The notes under the pieces: generated by a model | Database searches by the model: none | What the model was told of the DNA's origin: nothing | Seen by the model: only the letters and a program-made list of their open reading frames with translations | Shown: one piece after another, positions 6,751-8,331 of the stretch | How positions within the stretch are numbered: position 1 is the stretch's first letter | How the letters are laid out: every line of letters begins with the position of its first letter | Position numbers and translations under genes: made by a program | Origin: Pseudomonadota bacterium | Lineage (GTDB): Bacteria > Desulfobacterota > Desulfobacteria > Desulfobacterales > Desulfobacteraceae | Direction: 5' to 3' | Assembly: GCA_018816605.1 (NCBI GenBank) | Contig: JAHIVS010000411.1 | Location: 1 to 8,331, forward strand | DNA: 8,331 nucleotides

Positions 6751-6899
6751 CCCCCTTGTGCCATATGATTTACAAAACTACCATTGCCATCCTGCCAAAA
6801 TGACAAAAAGGGCTGTATCCGTTTCTTTTATCAATTGGATTTGGTTGTAATTTGACCCGCAACATGCTAAATTCCGCTGACAAAATCAGCTTAGAGCGA

Positions 6900-6915
6900 T
6901 GGTATGTTTCTTGCT
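6900..6915 (+). promoter_or_regulatory. Candidate sigma-54 (RpoN) promoter for the ABC importer operon
   Basis: TGGTATGTTTCTTGCT fits the degenerate -24/-12 pattern TGGYAYR-N4-TTGCW at every defined position, with the invariant GG (6901-6902) and GC (6913-6914) exactly ten bases apart. Transcription would begin near 6926, giving a leader of about 100 bases before the binding-protein gene. Sigma-54 control of solute transport is common in Desulfobacterota. Chance matches to this pattern do occur, so the call remains a candidate. Confidence 0.5.
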
Positions 6916-6920
6916 AATCC

Positions 6921-6949
6921 TTGCTGACAGGAAAGCTGTGATGCATAAT
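6921..6949 (+). promoter_or_regulatory. Candidate sigma-70-type promoter overlapping the sigma-54 start region
   Basis: TTGCTG (6921-6926) and CATAAT (6944-6949) are separated by 17 bases. The -10 box matches five of six consensus bases, the -35 box only three. It lies immediately downstream of the sigma-54 candidate, so the two could be alternative promoters for the same operon. Below it, the leader holds an unusual tract of eight G (6964-6971). Confidence 0.4.
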
Positions 6950-7028
6950 TCAACACAATTTTCGGGGGGGGACCGATTTTGGTCAGGCCCGTAAGTTTTA
7001 ACCACTATCATTATAAAAAGGATCATTT

Positions 7029-8021
7029 ATGAAGCGCTTATCCATTGTTGCCGGTATCCTGATCTTGGGTACTGCTCTTTTTGCGGCAAATGCCTTTGCC
7101 TCTGAAAAAATCAAAGTGGCGGGAATATACACCCAGCCCATTCAGCAGAAATGGGATGCCTGTCTTCACAAGGCCCTCCAGAAGGCAGCCGATGAAGGCA
7201 AGATCGAGTATGCGTATTCGGAGAAGGTGTCCAACACAGATTATATCCGGGTACTTCGGGAATATTCCGAAAAAGGGGTCAACCTTATTGTGGGAGAGGC
7301 CTTCGGCATATCCCGGGATGTCAGAAAAGTGGCCAAAGACTACCCCAATATTGCCTATCTCATGGGAGATACCTTTGGACCTGCGGAGCCGAACCTGTCG
7401 GTCTTTGACAACTATATCCATGAACCCTGCTACCTCATGGGCATGATCGCCGGCAAGATGACAAAAACCAATAAAATCGGCATGGTGGGAGGCTATCCCA
7501 TCGGCGAGGTCAACCGTCTTTTCCATGCATTCATGGCCGGCGCAAAATCTGTCAATCCGGATGTCGCGTTCAAGGTATCTTTCATCGGCTCCTGGTATGA
7601 CCCGCCAAAGGCAAAGGAATTTGCATATGCCCAGATTGAATCGGGTGTTGATATCCTTTATGCCGAACGCGCAGGCGTTGTGGATGCGGCCAGGGAAAAG
7701 GCAATCCTTGCCTTTGGCAATGTAAATGATATGAACAAAGAAGAGAACGGGAAGGATATTGTGGTAACCTCGGCTCTTTGGAATATGGACAACGCTATAA
7801 ATGAAGCGATTTTACTTGTCAAAGAGGGCAGGTTCACAGCCCAGGACTACAAGGAATGGACCATGATGGGAAAAGGCGGGGCCTTTCTGGCGCCTTTCTA
7901 TGAATTTGAAGACAAAATTCCCACGGAGGTCAAAGCCCTGGTGCAGGATACCCGAAAGGCCATCAAGGAAGGATCCTTTGTCGTTGAAATCAATGACGAA
8001 GAACCCAAATCAAGCTACTAG
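7029..8021 (+). CDS. BMP-family periplasmic substrate-binding protein of an ABC importer
   Basis: A 330-residue exported solute-binding protein of the Bmp/Med (basic membrane protein, PnrA-like) family. A Sec signal peptide covers residues 1-24 (KR, hydrophobic core, ANAFA before the cleavage point); there is no lipobox, unlike the lipoproteins of Gram-positives and spirochetes. The mature protein has two alpha/beta lobes: IKVAGIYTQPIQQKWD (28-43), VNLIVGEAFG (84-93), YPNIAYLMGD (105-114), the family-typical HEPCYLMGMIAGKMTKTNKIGMVGG (131-155), then FHAFMAGAKSVNPD and GVDILYAERAGVVDAAREK (206-224). Characterised relatives bind purine nucleosides, but the segment usually reading like AIGVDSDQ is AFGNVNDM here, so the ligand may differ. 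AAGGA lies six bases before the ATG. The ATPase gene follows after 54 bases containing a hairpin. Ligand assignment is open. Confidence 0.88.
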   Translation: MKRLSIVAGILILGTALFAANAFASEKIKVAGIYTQPIQQKWDACLHKALQKAADEGKIEYAYSEKVSNTDYIRVLREYSEKGVNLIVGEAFGISRDVRKVAKDYPNIAYLMGDTFGPAEPNLSVFDNYIHEPCYLMGMIAGKMTKTNKIGMVGGYPIGEVNRLFHAFMAGAKSVNPDVAFKVSFIGSWYDPPKAKEFAYAQIESGVDILYAERAGVVDAAREKAILAFGNVNDMNKEENGKDIVVTSALWNMDNAINEAILLVKEGRFTAQDYKEWTMMGKGGAFLAPFYEFEDKIPTEVKALVQDTRKAIKEGSFVVEINDEEPKSSY

Positions 8022-8039
8022 CCAGTTGCAATACCGGAA

Positions 8040-8064
8040 ACCTGTGGTCCCCCGGGCCACAGGT
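8040..8064 (+). terminator. GC-rich hairpin between binding protein and ATPase genes (attenuator-like)
   Basis: ACCTGTGG (8040-8047) pairs perfectly with CCACAGGT (8057-8064); one T-G wobble and two C-G pairs can extend the stem to 11 bp with a three-base CCC loop. It is followed by CCTATTTTC, a short T-rich stretch, so it may be a partial terminator or a 3' stabiliser that keeps binding-protein mRNA in excess over the ATPase and permeases, as is common in ABC importer operons. The only Shine-Dalgarno-like bases for the ATPase, AGG at 8061-8063, are inside the 3' arm. Confidence 0.6.
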
Positions 8065-8075
8065 CCTATTTTCAT

Positions 8076-8331
8076 ATGAATAACGCCATACTCACAGTGT
8101 CCCACATCACCAAACGGTTCGGCACAATTGTCGCCAACGAGGACATCTCTTTCTCCCTTGGACGGGGTGAAATTGTTGCCCTTTTGGGTGAAAACGGAGC
8201 AGGGAAAACCACCCTGATGTCCATATTGTTCGGTCATTATGTGGCAGACAGCGGAGATATTGAGGTCTTTGGGAAAAAACTTTTGGAAGGTTCCCCAAGG
8301 GCTGCCCTTAAAGCCGGGGTCGGCATGGTGC
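8076..8331 (+). CDS. ABC importer ATPase, N-terminal fragment (cut by window edge)
   Basis: The first 85 codons of an ABC transporter ATP-binding subunit that continues past the right edge. It starts MNNAILTVSHITKRFG with the aromatic A-loop region, has the Walker A motif GENGAGKTT at 38-46, and continues LMSILFGHYVADSGDIEVFGKKL to AGVGMV, where the Q-loop should follow directly. The pattern resembles the double-domain ATPases of BMP-type nucleoside or ribose/xylose importers (YufO/NupO, XylG type); whether a second ATPase domain follows cannot be seen. Together with the upstream BMP-family binding protein it forms an importer operon, and two permease genes are expected downstream. The ribosome site is poor: AGG about 12 bases before the ATG, partly buried in the preceding hairpin. 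The protein would act at the cytoplasmic face of the inner membrane. Confidence 0.92.
   Translation, partial: MNNAILTVSHITKRFGTIVANEDISFSLGRGEIVALLGENGAGKTTLMSILFGHYVADSGDIEVFGKKLLEGSPRAALKAGVGMV

Larger units (their letters stand above)
6516..6899. other. Intergenic region without a convincing gene
   Basis: This is the upstream part of the roughly 510-base divergent spacer. An open frame of about 106 codons runs on the plus strand from 6530 to 6850, but it has no ribosome site, no recognisable domain and a composition of mixed basic and aromatic residues without pattern, so I do not call it a gene. The region contains short T-rich and A-rich tracts, a 9-mer-scale hairpin (6876-6890, GCTGA/TCAGC around CAAAA), and a longer-range inverted repeat listed separately. 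Regulatory binding sites for the flanking promoters are the most likely content. Confidence 0.5.

Noticed and set aside
6530..6850. Plus-strand open frame of about 106 codons in the divergent spacer
   Set aside because: No Shine-Dalgarno sequence, no domain, signal or repeat I recognise, and it starts at the HAD gene's leader. A small unknown protein cannot be fully excluded.
6852..6875. TTGACC as a -35 box in the divergent spacer
   Set aside because: No -10-like hexamer lies at 16-18 bases downstream; CTAAAT is far too close.
6850..7028. Riboswitch ahead of the importer, such as a purine or guanidine class
   Set aside because: The leader folds weakly and I could not match the conserved bases of any riboswitch class I know; only generic short hairpins are present.
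1..8331. Mobile elements, CRISPR arrays, tRNA or rRNA genes, defence genes
   Set aside because: No transposase or integrase motif, no regularly spaced repeats, no tRNA cloverleaf and no defence domain could be seen on either strand.

Overview
The window looks like chromosomal housekeeping and transport DNA from a strictly anaerobic Gram-negative bacterium. A sulfate-reducing member of the Desulfobacterota (Desulfobacteraceae-like) is my best guess. That rests on protein flavour, on the PurF-like protein with Fe-S cluster ligands, on a BMP-type ABC transporter with a plausible sigma-54 promoter, and on Sec-exported envelope proteins. It is an inference; nothing here is a taxonomic marker. I see no rRNA, tRNA, CRISPR, insertion sequence or phage gene.

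Layout. Positions 1-5712 hold a tight minus-strand run of six genes, read from high to low coordinates: a PurF-like phosphoribosyltransferase (4309-5712), a TatD-family metal hydrolase (3501-4289), the tRNA t6A dehydratase TcdA (2739-3482), a small exported thioredoxin-fold protein (2287-2742), a membrane-anchored SH3/coiled-coil protein of the YgiM type (1570-2184), and L-aspartate oxidase NadB (1-1573, C-terminal end beyond the window). Two junctions are 4-base ATGA overlaps and two are gaps of 18-19 bases, so most of the run is probably one transcript. A gap of about 100 bases between the thioredoxin and SH3 genes may carry an internal promoter. Just upstream, also on the minus strand, is a HAD-family sugar-phosphate-type phosphatase (5829-6515). 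It is separated from the PurF-like gene by 116 bases containing a perfect 9-bp stem-loop.

A divergent intergenic region of about 510 bases (6516-7028) follows. It has no convincing gene but carries several promoter-like and hairpin elements, including a good match to a sigma-54 promoter. It leads into a plus-strand ABC importer operon: a BMP-family periplasmic binding protein (7029-8021), a GC-rich hairpin, and the start of the ATPase gene (8076 to the window end). Permease genes are expected beyond the right edge.

How the genes fit together. The minus-strand run mixes NAD biosynthesis (NadB), tRNA modification (TcdA), a metal hydrolase, an envelope thiol protein and an envelope anchor protein. 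No single pathway joins them all. The most notable item is the PurF-like protein: it has an intact PRPP-binding loop and all four expected [4Fe-4S] cysteines, but it lacks the N-terminal catalytic cysteine and other glutaminase residues. It is therefore unlikely to be an ordinary glutamine-dependent amidophosphoribosyltransferase. I found no clear new defence or mobile system.
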